This document shows positions 57,501 through 60,084 of a stretch of DNA of 64,000 nt, one piece after another. A program made the translations under genes and the position numbers. The DNA comes from Distichodus sexfasciatus. Taxonomy: Eukaryota > Chordata > Actinopteri > Characiformes > Distichodontidae. The first letter of the stretch is position 1; each line of letters begins with the position of its first letter. The notes beneath the pieces are model-generated. The model did no database searches and had not been told where the DNA came from. It saw nothing but the letters and a program-made list of their open reading frames with translations. The DNA is taken from NCBI GenBank assembly GCA_032718565.1, contig JAVGVS010000025.1, positions 555,528 to 619,527 on the forward strand, given 5' to 3'.

Positions 57501-60084
57501 ATGAAGATGTATCCAAAAGCAATTCTCTTTTAATCACTTAAAACATTTCAAAGAAAAAGTGAAAGCCCACGGGTACAATAAAAAGCTTTAAATAGTTTTC
57601 AGCAGCCGTCCTCCAGGGACGAGCCTGCCTGAAAATACCTAATTTGATAAATATGCTCTTTAAGCAGCCGGTTCCATTTTGCCGAGCCTTATTATGAATT
57701 CACATGCAGTCCTCAACTAAATATCGCTCCTTTTAGCTGCTGCTTAGCCATACATATTTTTACTCTTTTAGAGGGGAAAAAGAAGGGGGGTGGGACCACC
57801 TACGTTACTTTAAATGCAATTGGTCTCATTAGCACCTCTGAGATAATACTGAGAGCTCGGGTTAATGTAAGCACTGCTAAGTCTCTCATTTTCAACAAAT
57901 AATTCTCCTTGATCTAATCGCAAATTTATGCAGAGGGGAAACTGATGCTCTTAACATTGCTGGTCAAAGTAAAATAAGCGAGTGCACATTCTGAATTATG
58001 CATGCATGCCGGCGTGTGTGTAGGCCTATGTCTGTGTGTGAGTGTGTGTTTATGCCTGAGTGTATTTGATTCTCATTTACTTTCATTCTTCTCCACTGTT
58101 ATTGTGTTGTTGTCTCTTCGTTCAATAAGAATGCATTAGGCTAATTAATAGGCTCTATGAACAGGTTTAATATTTTTATTTTCTCCCCTTTCTTCTCACG
58201 TTCTCTTTAGTTTTTAAATATCGCAATGTAAGCCGCAACCCCGTATGCTCATTTCAAATATTTGCATTTCATTTGCGTGGCCGTAATTCAAGTCAAACAC
58301 CGAACTGCGCCTCGATGCGTGTTAGATCTCTTTACCTTTATTTGGTCCAATGTTTTCGGATTAGGCTCCACCTTGTGCTTTTTGCAGCTCTGCTTGTAGT
58401 CCGCAATTATTTCTGACAAAGTTGGTCTGCCACCTAAAATAGAAATACAAAGTCAACAATAACAATAAAATTAATAATAACTTAGAGAAAATGTGTGACT
58501 GTTGTGTTCTAAAAGGTGGAAAGGTTTAAAGTGATGAATAAGATAAAAGGTGAAAGTAAAGAGAAGTAAATGATGTTTTGAGTATGAGTATGAAAATTTC
58601 ACCATTGAAGTCTGGGAGAATAAAACTGACCTTAGAGGAAATGAGATGAGAAAAGAAGGATGTAGGTGAAAAATCAGAAATATGAGCACTTCTACTTGAA
58701 AAGATGACACTTTAAGCCAGAAATCACTTGATGACCAAAAACTGTAAGGGAATAAAGGTGGCATAAAAAGTAGGAATAATAATAAGAAAAATAAAATAAA
58801 ATCGTGAAGAAAGTGTGTGATTATTGTAAAAGGAGAAGTAATGTAAACAAAAGTTAAAAAGAGTAAGAAACTAGCTAGAAACTGGGAAAAGGGGTAAGTG
58901 CCAAAACGTGTATAGTGAGAAAAGTTAAACAGGATAAATAAATGCAGTAGTTTGGAATATTTCCCAGAAAATTATGTTCCTTCAGTTTAAAATTGCTCCA
59001 ATGAGGAAAAACGTGGAAAGGAGAAGTTAAAAAGGAAGGATCAAGTCAGAAAAATGAAAAGGTCAGGATGATGTCAAAATGTCCACATTAAAGACTATGG
59101 AAAACAAAACTGACCACACTTTTCAGCTTCATCTAAAAGTATGAAATATCAAGAAATACGAATATGCACCTTTCACCTTGATGGGCTGAACATTTTAAGT
59201 CACAAACAGAGCACAAACTACAAAATATTGTGGAAGTAGTTGAGTGCCAAAAGTGGGAAGAAGAAGACAAAGAAATAATGAAGAAAACAACTACTAAACA
59301 AGTGCACACAAGTCACAGTCTAGCGCTTATAAACAAACATTTTTTTTGTTTGTTTGTTTGTTTTAAATAACTAAAACATGGTAAATATATTTTGGTCAAT
59401 ATGATGATGTTTTATAGATTTAAGTTTGGAAATCATTTGCAATTAAACAAAAAAAAATCAAGGACAAACAAACCAAGAAAAGGAGGGCAACGCAAGCGAT
59501 TACATGTGACATTCACATCTCCACCCTGAAAAAGCAAACGTCTGTGTCTAGAACATTAATAGCTCCAGAATGCCAGCAGCCGTGGTGCAAATCCTGGACA
59601 TTAATTAATACTAATCTTATTAATTCATCAGTTTGAGAACATCTAGGTCACGGGGCGCTGTCAGCTGCAGTAATTCCGTGTTATCGTGTTTATGAAAACC
59701 CAGATGGAAAATAAGAGTGGGGGGAATTAAGAAGGAGGGACTTCATCAGGCGGTTTGGACAAAAAATGCCATTTACATGAAACCATAGCAATCCCATTTT
59801 CTCTAACCCTTCTCTGTCTCCATATAGTGTCAATTAAAACATTTTTTTCTCCATTCTTAAAATAGAATGCATATCATAATGTAGATTTTGGGGTAAAATG
59901 GTCTAGAGGGGTGCGAGGAAGAGGATTGAGGCTCACCGTTTTGTGGCACATTTCTTTTTTCAGTAAAGCTCGAAACCATCTCTTCATCCGGGGGGAAGGA
60001 GACGTGCTTCTCCCCCCTGCACTTTTGCCCAAATGAGGACACAGTCTCTTCATTGGTGTGGTCTATCATCATCATCTTCATCAA
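1509..60084 (-). CDS. ppp1r37: PPP1R37-like leucine-rich-repeat PP1 regulatory subunit (spliced gene, 11 coding exons)
   Basis: Join of 11 minus-strand exons: 60084-59937, 58433-58336, 53917-53872, 49563-49463, 48425-48306, 45961-45814, 41510-41355, 41188-41076, 37228-37087, 36657-36488, 1673-1509. Total 1407 nt, 468 residues plus TAG. All introns are GT-AG and all phases agree. Residues 26-30 read KHVSF, fitting the RVxF PP1-docking consensus, followed by PPDEE. A YKQSC helix region follows near residue 61. LRRs run from about residue 149 to 410, with LDVSSN, LHLENT, LYLGEN, LDLTHN, LVLCNN, LDLSEN and LDVKRN as consensus stretches. Segments such as YYESATHL, GAVALAEF and TGGLMALALALK are characteristic of PPP1R37 (LRRC68), which binds PP1 and restrains its activity. 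The tail after FLVETQKALL is only about 45 residues, whereas the family, as I remember it, has over 200. I infer a diverged teleost paralogue; the symbol is the family name, not a proven orthology. An in-frame TGA lies upstream of the chosen ATG. Confidence 0.88.
1768..2826. mobile_element. hAT-type non-autonomous element (outer copy)
   Basis: Starts near GGTGTTAGGGAGTAGCTAAC and ends GTAGCGTCCAACACTG, a degraded inverted terminal repeat of the CAGTGTTGG class. Related copies occur at 15423-15850, 33262-33545 (reverse) and 51885-53104. It is interrupted by another element at 2017-2617. Confidence 0.5.
2017..2617. mobile_element. Nested hAT-type MITE (GATGCATCG family)
   Basis: Internal GATGCATCGAGAT words appear near both ends. 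The end reads GGTTCACACCTCTACT. Flanks GTGCACTA and GTGCACTC match at 7 of 8 bases, consistent with an 8-bp hAT target duplication inside the outer element. Confidence 0.5.
3161..3512 (-). mobile_element. DANA-like tRNA-derived SINE, near full length
   Basis: In minus orientation it has a GGCGG...CAGTGGTTAG tRNA-like head with B box GGTTCAAGCCC, the TTGCATGCTCTCCCTGTG body, and an AATGAATGAA tail. This structure is typical of DANA-type SINEs in fish. Confidence 0.75.
3522..4000. repeat. SINE-A tail fragment followed by LINE 3'-end-like sequence
   Basis: AAGTGAGTGATTATTTG is followed by a GCAC/TTGCAC-rich stretch ending in a short-tract 3' region, resembling fish LINE 3' UTRs. Family not assigned. 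Confidence 0.35.
3988..4206 (-). mobile_element. SINE-A copy 1 (tRNA-derived)
   Basis: SINE-A is my label for the commonest repeat here. It has a tRNA-like head (TGGTAGCGTAAYGG, B box GGTTCAAGTCC), the core GGTACCACTGAGGTACTC, and the tail ACAATGACAAATAATCACT. This copy is complete and reversed. Confidence 0.75.
4545..5050. other. GC- and CpG-rich island without a gene
   Basis: Contains CCTCATAAATTATCGCCGG and many CpGs, plus a C-rich stretch. The overlapping open frames lack any domain. Could be a regulatory island. Confidence 0.3.
5515..5878. repeat. Two tandem copies of an AT-rich unit between (AAT)n runs
   Basis: Units at 5550-5658 and 5710-5820 share TTTAAAATAATTATTTAATA and CATACATATATATTTTATT, each flanked by (ATA/AAT)n. 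A third copy lies at 9995-10178. Confidence 0.75.
6430..6655 (-). mobile_element. DANA-like SINE copy 2 with (AAT)n at its tail
   Basis: Reversed GAACCGCTTAACCCC and AACCCAGGACCTTCTCGC (B-box side). An (AAT)n run at 6368-6420 adjoins the 3' tail side. Confidence 0.65.
6895..7090. other. GC-rich conserved-looking island
   Basis: Non-repetitive, CpG-containing sequence between AT-rich repeats (CCTTTTAATGAACATAACC and GGTGATAAAAGCCG). No frame or splice sites. Judged by sequence character only. Confidence 0.3.
7543..7864 (+). mobile_element. DANA-like SINE copy 3, diverged, with (TAAA)n tail
   Basis: GGTGGCACGGTGGCGTGATC head, AATTGGTCCCAAAGTGTGAA body, AGTGGTTCAGATAGTGAATG tail, then (TAAA)n at 7826-7864. 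Confidence 0.65.
9540..9910. other. Conserved-non-coding-like island
   Basis: ATCAGCTCATTAATTATAAT, TTCAATTAATCGTATAATG and CGACTAAACTAATAGATATG show dense homeodomain-type TAAT cores in non-repetitive sequence. No coding signal. Confidence 0.4.
9995..10178. repeat. Third copy of the AT-rich (AAT)n-flanked unit
   Basis: ATTTAAAATAATTATTTAAA, AATGCTTTACAACATACATA and (ATA)n, as at 5515-5878. Confidence 0.7.
11556..11613. repeat. (GT)n microsatellite
   Basis: GT dinucleotide run with a few GA interruptions. A second one lies at 11948-12003. Confidence 0.9.
12030..12210. other. Conserved-non-coding-like island
   Basis: GACAATTAATCTG and GCCAATTACTTTATATGC, non-repetitive. Weak case. Confidence 0.3.
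13908..13940. repeat. (CA)n/(CT)n microsatellite
   Basis: CACACACACACACAGA followed by CTCTCTCTCTCTC. Confidence 0.85.
14200..14965. repeat. Degenerate tandem array, three to four copies of about 200-310 bp
   Basis: Landmarks recur: TTAATTAAATACGGAGTGTAA (14348), AATTAAATACAGAGTGTAC (14553) and TTAATTAAATATTGAGTGTAA (14864). Each is followed by a GGACTT/AGACTTTTCTT block and a GAAGTACT/GAAGTTCTAC block. Class unknown. Confidence 0.6.
15232..15393. mobile_element. Short hAT-type MITE (162 bp)
   Basis: Ends TAGGACTGGACGAT and (reverse complement) TAGGGCTGGACTAC. Internal CAATATCAATATCACGATT. The target duplication is not preserved. Confidence 0.55.
15423..15850. mobile_element. hAT-type relic, same family as 1768-2826
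   Basis: Shares TTTCTGATTGGTGTTGAATT, CAGAAGTGG and GAGATGGAGT with the copy at 1768-2826, but lacks the nested element. Confidence 0.5.
15890..16230. repeat. Dispersed repeat, copy 1
   Basis: Shares GAGACCACACACATACC, GAATCACAAGAC, GCGCTCGTGACTCT and CATTTTATAATGTTA with 24860-25175. Class unknown. Confidence 0.6.
16540..17290. repeat. Purine-rich tract with GA microsatellites
   Basis: The plus strand is mostly A/G. Long (GA)n lies at 16838-16912, with (GGAA)n before it. Confidence 0.75.
17680..17842 (+). mobile_element. SINE-A copy 2, 5'-truncated
   Basis: Core GGTACCACTGAGGTACTC through tail GACAAATAATGACT. The tRNA head is missing. Confidence 0.7.
18168..18393 (+). mobile_element. SINE-A copy 3
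   Basis: Head GTAGCATAACAGTTAG, B box GTTCAAGTCCC and tail CAATGACAAATAATCATACTT. Confidence 0.72.
18722..18854 (+). mobile_element. SINE-C copy 1 (second tRNA-derived SINE)
   Basis: SINE-C is my label: a GGTTCAAGTCCTACC B box, then CCTGAGCAAGACCTTTAACCC. Related fish SINEs end in GTCTGCTAAATGCTGTAAATG. Confidence 0.6.
19489..19881 (+). mobile_element. LTR-like or retroposed insert bounded by a 22-bp direct repeat
   Basis: An identical 22-base sequence (AAGTGAACACG...) lies at 19489-19510 and 19860-19881. The interior has GTCCAATCG (CCAAT), TATATAAGC (TATA), a pyrimidine-rich body and AATAAAACG near the end, resembling a compact promoter-to-polyA unit such as a solo LTR. The inner ends AAGGAGACC and GGTCTCCTT are inverted. 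The direct repeat is too long for a usual LTR target duplication. Confidence 0.45.
20400..20640. other. Conserved-non-coding-like island
   Basis: GGTGTTAATTTGAATAGAGC and CATTAATGATCCCAGAGG in unique sequence. No coding signal. Confidence 0.35.
20739..20893 (-). mobile_element. SINE-A copy 4, lacking the 3' tail
   Basis: Reversed core GAGTACCTCAGTGGTACC and head AACTCCCTAACCGTTATACT. Confidence 0.7.
21500..23610. repeat. Degenerate large tandem duplication
   Basis: Positions 22230-22395 and 23445-23612 align with an offset of 1215 (GGTTATGAYGTGAGGCGATGA, then TGAATGCTAATCC). 21545-21740 and 22420-22600 share ACACCTCCAGTCT-type blocks. 22900-23270 is full of GGCAAA/TTTGCC words. Confidence 0.6.
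23628..23653. repeat. (GT)n microsatellite
   Basis: GTGTGTGTATGTGTGTGTGT run. Confidence 0.88.
23930..24180. repeat. GC-rich tandem duplication (158-bp offset)
   Basis: GGGCCAGAGGTCGACCCC occurs at 23941 and 24099, followed by GAGTCTGGAAC. It produces several open but unconvincing frames on both strands. Confidence 0.7.
24500..24790. repeat. hAT-end-like fragment plus GTCTTG-type repeat copy
   Basis: ATGTTGGGAAGGAAGTAGTC at 24513 resembles a CAGTGTTGG terminus. Positions 24670-24780 match the GTCTTG element at 50290-50420. Confidence 0.4.
24860..25175. repeat. Dispersed repeat, copy 2
   Basis: Second copy of the unit at 15890-16230: GAAACCACACACATACC, GAATCACAAGACATTCC, GCGCTCGCGACTCTCATATG, CATTTTATTATGTTA. 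Confidence 0.6.
25459..25530 (-). mobile_element. SINE-C copy 2, head only
   Basis: Reversed: GATTTGAACCCACGACCTCC and TCACCACCACCC. Confidence 0.55.
27325..27502 (+). mobile_element. SINE-C copy 3, near full length
   Basis: GGTGGTGCTGGCCTAGAGG head, GGTTCAAATCCTACC B box, CTCCTAAATGCCATAAAT tail. Confidence 0.62.
28165..28292 (-). mobile_element. SINE-A copy 5, partial
   Basis: Reversed core GAGTACCTCAGTGGTACC plus head CTAACCGTTACACTAG. The tail half is absent. Confidence 0.7.
29205..29440 (+). mobile_element. SINE-A copy 6
   Basis: GGTTTGAATCC B box, core GGTACCACTGAGGTACTC, tail CACAATGACAAATAATCAC. Confidence 0.72.
29594..30102 (+). mobile_element. Possible solo LTR (Gypsy-type)
   Basis: T-rich body, GAATAAAAGATGGC polyadenylation signal near the right end, and an end in CATGCTGACAG. 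This is the usual look of fish Gypsy LTRs. Boundaries and target duplication are not confirmed. Confidence 0.35.
30705..30750. repeat. (GA)n microsatellite
   Basis: GAGAGAGAGGGAGAGAGAGA run. A shorter one is at 30505-30522. Confidence 0.88.
30760..31060. other. Conserved-non-coding-like island with POU octamer
   Basis: Positions 30929-30951 carry a TTAATGCTTT block followed by octamer ATGCAAAT. The identical 23 bases occur at 35386-35408. Flanked by GC-rich unique sequence. Confidence 0.45.
31459..31547. other. 89-bp near-perfect hairpin
   Basis: Arms 31459-31491 and 31515-31547 are 33 nt each with two mismatches and a 23-nt loop. Just right of it, CAATTTCCTTCGGGATGAAT and AATAAAGTTTTCTGATTCTG resemble a fish LINE 3' end. 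It could be a MITE/foldback or a hairpin RNA precursor. Confidence 0.6.
31712..31917 (-). mobile_element. SINE-A copy 7
   Basis: Reversed: CAGCACAGCACACAG tail part, core GAGTACCTCAGTGGTAAC and head CTAATCGTTACAC. Confidence 0.7.
32714..33233. mobile_element. hAT-type MITE with exact 8-bp target duplication
   Basis: Ends TAAGGGTCGAGCGAT and (reverse complement) TAGAGGTCGACCGAT form the terminal inverted repeat. GTACATTT flanks both sides (32706-32713, 33234-33241). It contains a 34-bp tandem repeat. No transposase frame. Confidence 0.8.
32925..33021. repeat. 34-bp tandem repeat, about 2.9 copies
   Basis: CTTTAAG starts at 32925, 32959 and 32993, each followed by TTCAAATTTAAGTATTACAG. It sits inside the hAT-type element. 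Confidence 0.85.
33262..33545. mobile_element. hAT-type relic, reversed copy of the same family
   Basis: AGCACACTGTGATGCAATG, AATTCAACACCAATGAGAAA and TTAGTTAGCTACTCCC are reversed matches to the 1768-2826 and 15423-15850 copies. Confidence 0.5.
33546..33571. repeat. (GT)n microsatellite
   Basis: GTTGTGTGTGTGTGTGTGTG run at the edge of a hAT relic. Confidence 0.88.
33906..34122 (-). mobile_element. SINE-A copy 8
   Basis: Reversed: AGTGATTATTTGTCATTGTG tail, core GAGTACCTCAGTGATACC and B box GGACTTGAACCGG. Confidence 0.72.
34838..34880. repeat. (CA)n microsatellite
   Basis: CGCGCGCACACACACACGCA followed by a CA run. Confidence 0.88.
35040..35780. other. Conserved-non-coding-like island (about 740 bp)
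   Basis: Unique sequence with GGTTAATAATATGG, the 23-base element with ATGCAAAT at 35386-35408, and CTAAGCTTAATTATTTTTTC. No frame with domain character. Confidence 0.45.
36488..36657 (-). CDS. ppp1r37: ppp1r37-like exon 10 (last LRRs)
   Basis: 170 nt, phase 1 in, phase 0 out. Acceptor TTTTTGCCAG, donor GTCAGT. Encodes GAVALAEFLAES, LDVKRNRVLTGGLMALALAL and an acidic end, DPTPEEEEK. Confidence 0.88.
36658..37086 (-). other. Intron 9
   Basis: A 429-bp intron. Positions 36950-37065 resemble the end of a short hAT-type element (ends GCCCAGCCCTA) that is also seen near 10495-10570. Confidence 0.7.
37087..37228 (-). CDS. ppp1r37: ppp1r37-like exon 9
   Basis: 142 nt, phase 0 in, phase 1 out. Acceptor TATGTTTCAG, donor GTAGAG. 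Encodes PILRTLEVLDLSENKL and INRSLTQLLLASVGITCE. Confidence 0.88.
37905..38220. other. Conserved-non-coding-like island
   Basis: CACATTAGCATCACC, GCGTGATTAGCATCC and CTCTCATTAACGCAC, CpG-rich and unique. Confidence 0.4.
38395..39260. other. Conserved-non-coding-like island (about 860 bp)
   Basis: GCGATTAATTAAGGCGGTGC, GAGTTAATTAGAGCTCC, GCACTAATTATATTCATTAC and CCATTCAAATGACAG, dense in homeodomain-type cores. No repeat and no coding signal. Confidence 0.45.
39320..39452. mobile_element. Tc1-type terminal fragment
   Basis: TACAGTAGTGTGCAAAAGTC and TTAAGCCACCCC match the common fish Tc1-type end. The other end is not preserved. Confidence 0.5.
39487..39663 (+). mobile_element. SINE-A copy 9
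   Basis: GAGTTGGCCCTGTGATC head remnant, core GATACCACTGAGGCACTC and CATTTGGTTGTGGTGG. It abuts a DANA-like SINE in opposite orientation. Confidence 0.7.
39664..40143 (-). mobile_element. DANA-like SINE copy 4, split by a SINE-A insertion
   Basis: Segments 39664-39862 and 40021-40143 together form one reversed copy: CATTCATTCATT tail, then AACCCAGGACCTTCTTGC head side. Confidence 0.65.
39866..40020 (-). mobile_element. SINE-A copy 10, nested inside a DANA-like SINE
   Basis: Reversed tail AAGTGAGTGATTATTTGTC through GACGGTACCTTATGAG, head missing. It splits the DANA-like copy at 39664-40143. Confidence 0.7.
41076..41188 (-). CDS. ppp1r37: ppp1r37-like exon 8
   Basis: 113 nt, phase 1 in, phase 0 out. 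Acceptor TCTGCCTACAG, donor GTGGGT. Encodes LEELCDGLR and LRALVLCNNQITHHGL. It is separated from exon 7 by only 166 bp. Confidence 0.87.
41189..41354 (-). other. Intron 7 (166 bp)
   Basis: Shortest intron of the gene. AT-rich, with no repeat or other feature. Confidence 0.8.
41355..41510 (-). CDS. ppp1r37: ppp1r37-like exon 7
   Basis: Phase 1 in and out, 156 nt. The acceptor follows a good pyrimidine tract ending CCTTGAG. The donor GTGTTC is weak. Encodes LKKNAALQELYLGENDL and LNTLDLTHNAISDS. Confidence 0.85.
41680..42330. repeat. Degenerate CTAATC/ATAATC array
   Basis: About 650 bp built of CTAATC, ATAATC, AACCTAA and AAACC words. It is low in G on the plus strand, resembling an eroded telomere-like or minisatellite array. 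Confidence 0.65.
42740..43200. other. GC-rich unique island
   Basis: Many CpGs, GGCAGATTTGATTTGATC and repeated CGATCGAT-type words. Open frames on both strands without domains. Lies directly before the pentamer array. Confidence 0.3.
43245..44156. repeat. 0.9-kb pentanucleotide array (TTCAG/TTTGG/TTCGG)
   Basis: Almost every five bases read TTCAG, TTTGG, TTCGG, CTTGA or CTCGG in register. A 5-bp period without in-phase stops gives long spurious frames rich in F, G, S, V and Q. Confidence 0.85.
45189..45656 (-). mobile_element. SINE-C copy 4, interrupted by a hAT element
   Basis: Reversed GACTTGAACCCACAAAC through ACCATCACCAC (to 45274), resuming at about 45651 with CTCC after the inserted element and its target duplication. 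Confidence 0.55.
45275..45642. mobile_element. hAT-type MITE inserted into a SINE, 8-bp target duplication
   Basis: Ends TAAGGCTGTGCAAT and (reverse complement) TAGGGCTGCTCAAT. ATCACCAC lies at 45267-45274 and again at 45643-45650. Internal AATTAATCG and its reversed copy near both ends fit this common fish family. Confidence 0.82.
45814..45961 (-). CDS. ppp1r37: ppp1r37-like exon 6
   Basis: Phase 0 in, phase 1 out, 148 nt, acceptor GGGCTCTTCAG. Encodes MDARNIPML and VLHLENTRLSGRPLFTL. A nearer GT (GTAGAC after LSG) would delete eight conserved residues, so the weaker-looking GTATTC donor was preferred. Confidence 0.84.
45962..48305 (-). other. Intron 5
   Basis: 2344 bp. Positions 46140-46620 are moderately GC-rich and unassigned. 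A truncated DANA-like SINE lies at 46828-46950. Positions 47220-47580 resemble a dispersed TTCTTAAG-rich repeat. The rest is unassigned AT-rich sequence. Confidence 0.7.
46828..46950 (-). mobile_element. DANA-like SINE copy 5, tail half only
   Basis: Reversed TCATTCATTCATTATCCAAA and ACTGGGGTCACAGGGAGAC. The head is missing. Confidence 0.65.
48306..48425 (-). CDS. ppp1r37: ppp1r37-like exon 5 (first LRR)
   Basis: Exactly 40 codons, phase 0 at both ends. Acceptor TTTTTGTAG, donor GTGGAG. Encodes GASSLMDMILYYESATHLD, a hallmark family block, then SGWKALSNLLKQ. Confidence 0.88.
48426..49462 (-). other. Intron 4, mostly one hAT insertion
   Basis: 1037 bp, of which 789 bp is a single hAT-type element with an 8-bp target duplication. 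Confidence 0.75.
48536..49324. mobile_element. hAT-type non-autonomous element, 789 bp, 8-bp target duplication
   Basis: Ends CAGAGATGTGA and (reverse complement) CAGAGGTGTCAA. GTGATAAC flanks both sides (48528-48535, 49325-49332). Subterminal GTATCTGTACCTTAC and CTATACTTCTACTTAAGTG are the usual paired motifs of this family. The interior carries an unrelated insert including (TTCAG)n near 48937. Confidence 0.82.
49463..49563 (-). CDS. ppp1r37: ppp1r37-like exon 4
   Basis: Phase 1 in, phase 0 out, 101 nt, donor GTAAGT. I chose the acceptor CCCGCTTAG at 49564 over a closer TTTAG. It keeps four residues (GVCL before DYCSCESLEEI) that align without a gap to the family. Confidence 0.86.
50265..50622. 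mobile_element. Inverted-repeat element with GTCTTG/CAAGAC motifs
   Basis: Left part GTAGTACTCAAGACC and right part GTCTTGACTACCGCTCTAG are inverted relatives. The internal GGTCTCAGTCTTGTC block recurs at 24665-24790. Probably a non-autonomous DNA transposon. Confidence 0.45.
50665..50850 (+). mobile_element. SINE-A copy 11
   Basis: AACAGTTAGGGAGTTGGC head, GGTTCAACTCCC B box, core GGTACCACTGAGGTACTC. The tail is truncated. Confidence 0.72.
51080..51480. other. Conserved-non-coding-like island
   Basis: GGTGCTCATTAAAGAGGC, GCGCTGATTATTCCGG, ATTCGTTATTAGCATAATC, unique and CpG-containing. Confidence 0.4.
51885..53104. mobile_element. Composite hAT-type relic with SINE-A inside
   Basis: GCTACTAACTTAGTTAAC near the left and AAGTAGCTTCCCCAAAACGCTG (reversed terminus) on the right. 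Internal TGTCTCTGATTACTGTTGAA matches the family. A SINE-A at 52368-52512 and unassigned sequence interrupt it. Confidence 0.45.
52368..52512 (-). mobile_element. SINE-A copy 12, internally deleted
   Basis: Reversed tail GTGAGTGATTATTTGTTATTG and CACAACCAAATGTGACCTC, then a jump to GATACCTTTACCGGTG and the head. Confidence 0.7.
53545..53720 (-). mobile_element. SINE-A copy 13, lacking the tRNA head
   Basis: Reversed AAATGATTATTTTCCATTG tail and GCAGTGCTTAGGAATGGTACC. It lies just beside exon 3. Confidence 0.68.
53872..53917 (-). CDS. ppp1r37: ppp1r37-like exon 3 (short, 46 nt)
   Basis: Encodes DITCLDNRTKCLDLK plus one base. Acceptor TTCCTACAG, donor GTGAGT. The CLDLKG stretch formed with the next exon is a strong family match. 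Too short for ORF-based detection. Confidence 0.85.
53936..54030. repeat. (GATA)n microsatellite
   Basis: About 23 GATA units with one GACA interruption, close to exon 3. Confidence 0.92.
54460..54545. repeat. Compound TATC/CA/TA microsatellite
   Basis: TATATATATATC, CTATC units, ACACACACACAC and TATATATATA in succession. Confidence 0.85.
55680..56190. other. Conserved-non-coding-like island with POU octamer
   Basis: GGTGCTAATTAATATGCAAA at about 55773 and ACAATTAGCAATTAAACCTG: TAAT cores followed by an octamer, echoing the elements at 30929 and 35386. Confidence 0.42.
57560..58330. other. Conserved-non-coding-like island
   Basis: Unique sequence with GTCTCATTAGCACCTCTGAG, GGCTAATTAATAGGCTC and CATTTGCGTGGCCGTAATTC. 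It directly precedes exon 2 on the plus-strand side. Confidence 0.4.
58336..58433 (-). CDS. ppp1r37: ppp1r37-like exon 2
   Basis: Phase 1 in, phase 0 out, 98 nt. Acceptor ATTTTAG, donor GTAAAG. Encodes GRPTLSEIIADYKQSC and a lysine-rich helix, matching the family's conserved region before the repeats. Confidence 0.87.
58434..59936 (-). other. Intron 1
   Basis: 1503 bp. Positions 58480-59290 are purine-rich on the plus strand. (TTTG)n occurs at 59343-59362. A conserved-looking island lies at 59500-59720. Confidence 0.7.
59500..59720. other. Conserved-non-coding-like island
   Basis: GACATTAATTAATACTAATC, TATTAATTCATCAG, GTCAGCTGCAGTAATTCCG in intron 1. No coding signal. Confidence 0.38.
59937..60084 (-). 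CDS. ppp1r37: ppp1r37-like exon 1 (start codon, PP1-docking motif)
   Basis: Encodes residues 1-49 plus one base. The first ATG at 60084 begins MMKMMMIDH; a later Met could also start translation. An in-frame stop lies a short way upstream in the same frame. The exon contains KHVSFPPDEEMVS (RVxF-type docking site). It ends at donor GTGAGC in phase 1. Upstream 5' UTR limits are not visible. Confidence 0.85.

Larger units (their letters stand above)
53918..58335 (-). other. Intron 2
   Basis: 4418 bp. Contains a (GATA)n microsatellite, a TATC/CA/TA compound repeat at 54460-54545, and two conserved-looking islands (55680-56190, 57560-58330). Positions 56200-57550 show nothing assignable beyond a GA run near 56270. 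Confidence 0.75.
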
